A program made the position numbers and the translations under genes. The notes beneath the pieces were generated by a model, which was not told the origin of the DNA, did not search any database, and was given only the letters and a program-made list of their open reading frames with translations. This document shows, one piece after another, positions 6,228 through 6,329 of a DNA stretch of 6,329 nucleotides; within the stretch, counting starts at the first letter, position 1; each line of letters begins with the position of its first letter. Source of the stretch: CBDULQ01 sp965368115 (GTDB taxonomy: Bacteria; Pseudomonadota; Gammaproteobacteria; SZUA-229); assembly GCA_965368115.1 (NCBI GenBank), contig CBDULQ010000211.1:1-6329 (forward strand), in the 5' to 3' direction.

Positions 6228-6233
6228 CACCTC
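6228..6233 (-). promoter_or_regulatory. Ribosome binding site deciding the GTG start of amiB
   Basis: GAGGTG on the minus strand lies 5 nt before the GTG at 6220-6222. An in-frame TAA at 6235-6237 rules out any longer form, and the next Met (residue 23) would remove the Tat signal. Confidence 0.7.
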
Positions 6234-6266
6234 GTTACAGAGCAGGCGTTAACTCTAGTTTCGCCC

Positions 6267-6294
6267 ATTGTACCGAAAAAGCAAGTTTTTAGAA
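6267..6294 (-). promoter_or_regulatory. Weak candidate promoter upstream of amiB
   Basis: TACAAT (6267-6272, minus strand, 5 of 6 matches) is preceded after 16 bp by TTCTAA (6289-6294), only 3 of 6 matches to the -35 consensus. Transcription would start near 6260. Apart from this, 6223-6329 shows no recognisable gene or terminator, and the expected upstream gene tsaE is not identifiable in this short, AT-rich edge. Confidence 0.25.
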
Positions 6295-6329
6295 GACGTT
6301 TCTTTAATGATTTCAATTAGATACAGAAC

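Noticed and set aside
6255..6329. Minus-strand frame open to the right edge, ending TAG at 6255-6257 (possible C-terminus of tsaE)
   Set aside because: The 24 visible codons do not resemble the end of TsaE, and the stretch is AT-rich. Too short to call.
6307..6329. Plus-strand ATG with a few open codons at the right edge
   Set aside because: No ribosome binding site precedes it and only seven codons are visible.
1..6329. CRISPR array, tRNA/rRNA genes, insertion sequence, toxin-antitoxin or phage-defence genes
   Set aside because: No direct-repeat array, cloverleaf-like sequence, transposase motif or terminal inverted repeats were seen. Nearly all bases are accounted for by five housekeeping genes.

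Overview
The window looks like core chromosome of a gammaproteobacterium outside the Enterobacterales. It carries five genes, all on the minus strand, in the order amiB - mutL - miaA - hfq - hflX (right to left here). This is the classic gammaproteobacterial block best known from E. coli. Three features resemble Pseudomonas/Chromatiales-type proteins more than E. coli: MutL has the metal-dependent endonuclease motifs, AmiB has a C-terminal LysM domain, and Hfq is short (90 aa). I name no genus. Composition is moderately GC-rich and even. I see no mobile element, CRISPR array, tRNA or rRNA, and no sign of recent transfer.

Layout from the transcriptional start (right) to the end (left). 6223-6329 is a leader with a weak candidate promoter. 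The gene normally found upstream (tsaE) is not recognisable within it. 4909-6222 is a Tat-type N-acetylmuramoyl-L-alanine amidase (AMIN, Amidase_3, LysM) with a GTG start. 4764-4908 holds two tandem Rho-independent terminators for amiB and then an extended -10 promoter and ribosome binding site for mutL. 2949-4763 is mutL. 1961-2941 is miaA, 7 nt after the mutL stop. 1835-1960 combines a hairpin that could end miaA transcription with a good sigma70 promoter for hfq and a leader containing Hfq-type binding triplets. 1562-1834 is hfq. 1462-1561 holds an hfq terminator hairpin followed by a perfect TATAAT box. 133-1461 is hflX with a TTG start and a strong Shine-Dalgarno sequence. 1-132 contains a candidate promoter pointing left, where hflK would be expected but lies outside the window.

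The genes serve separate tasks: septal peptidoglycan splitting (AmiB), post-replicative mismatch repair (MutL), tRNA A37 prenylation (MiaA), sRNA-mediated regulation (Hfq) and ribosome rescue under stress (HflX). The intergenic signals suggest that this copy of the 'superoperon' is divided into about three or four units: amiB alone; mutL-miaA, translationally coupled; hfq; and hflX, with possible read-through between them.

I found no previously undescribed system. The points most worth a second look are regulatory: the palindrome lying exactly in the spacer of the hfq promoter, and the tandem terminators that separate amiB from mutL.
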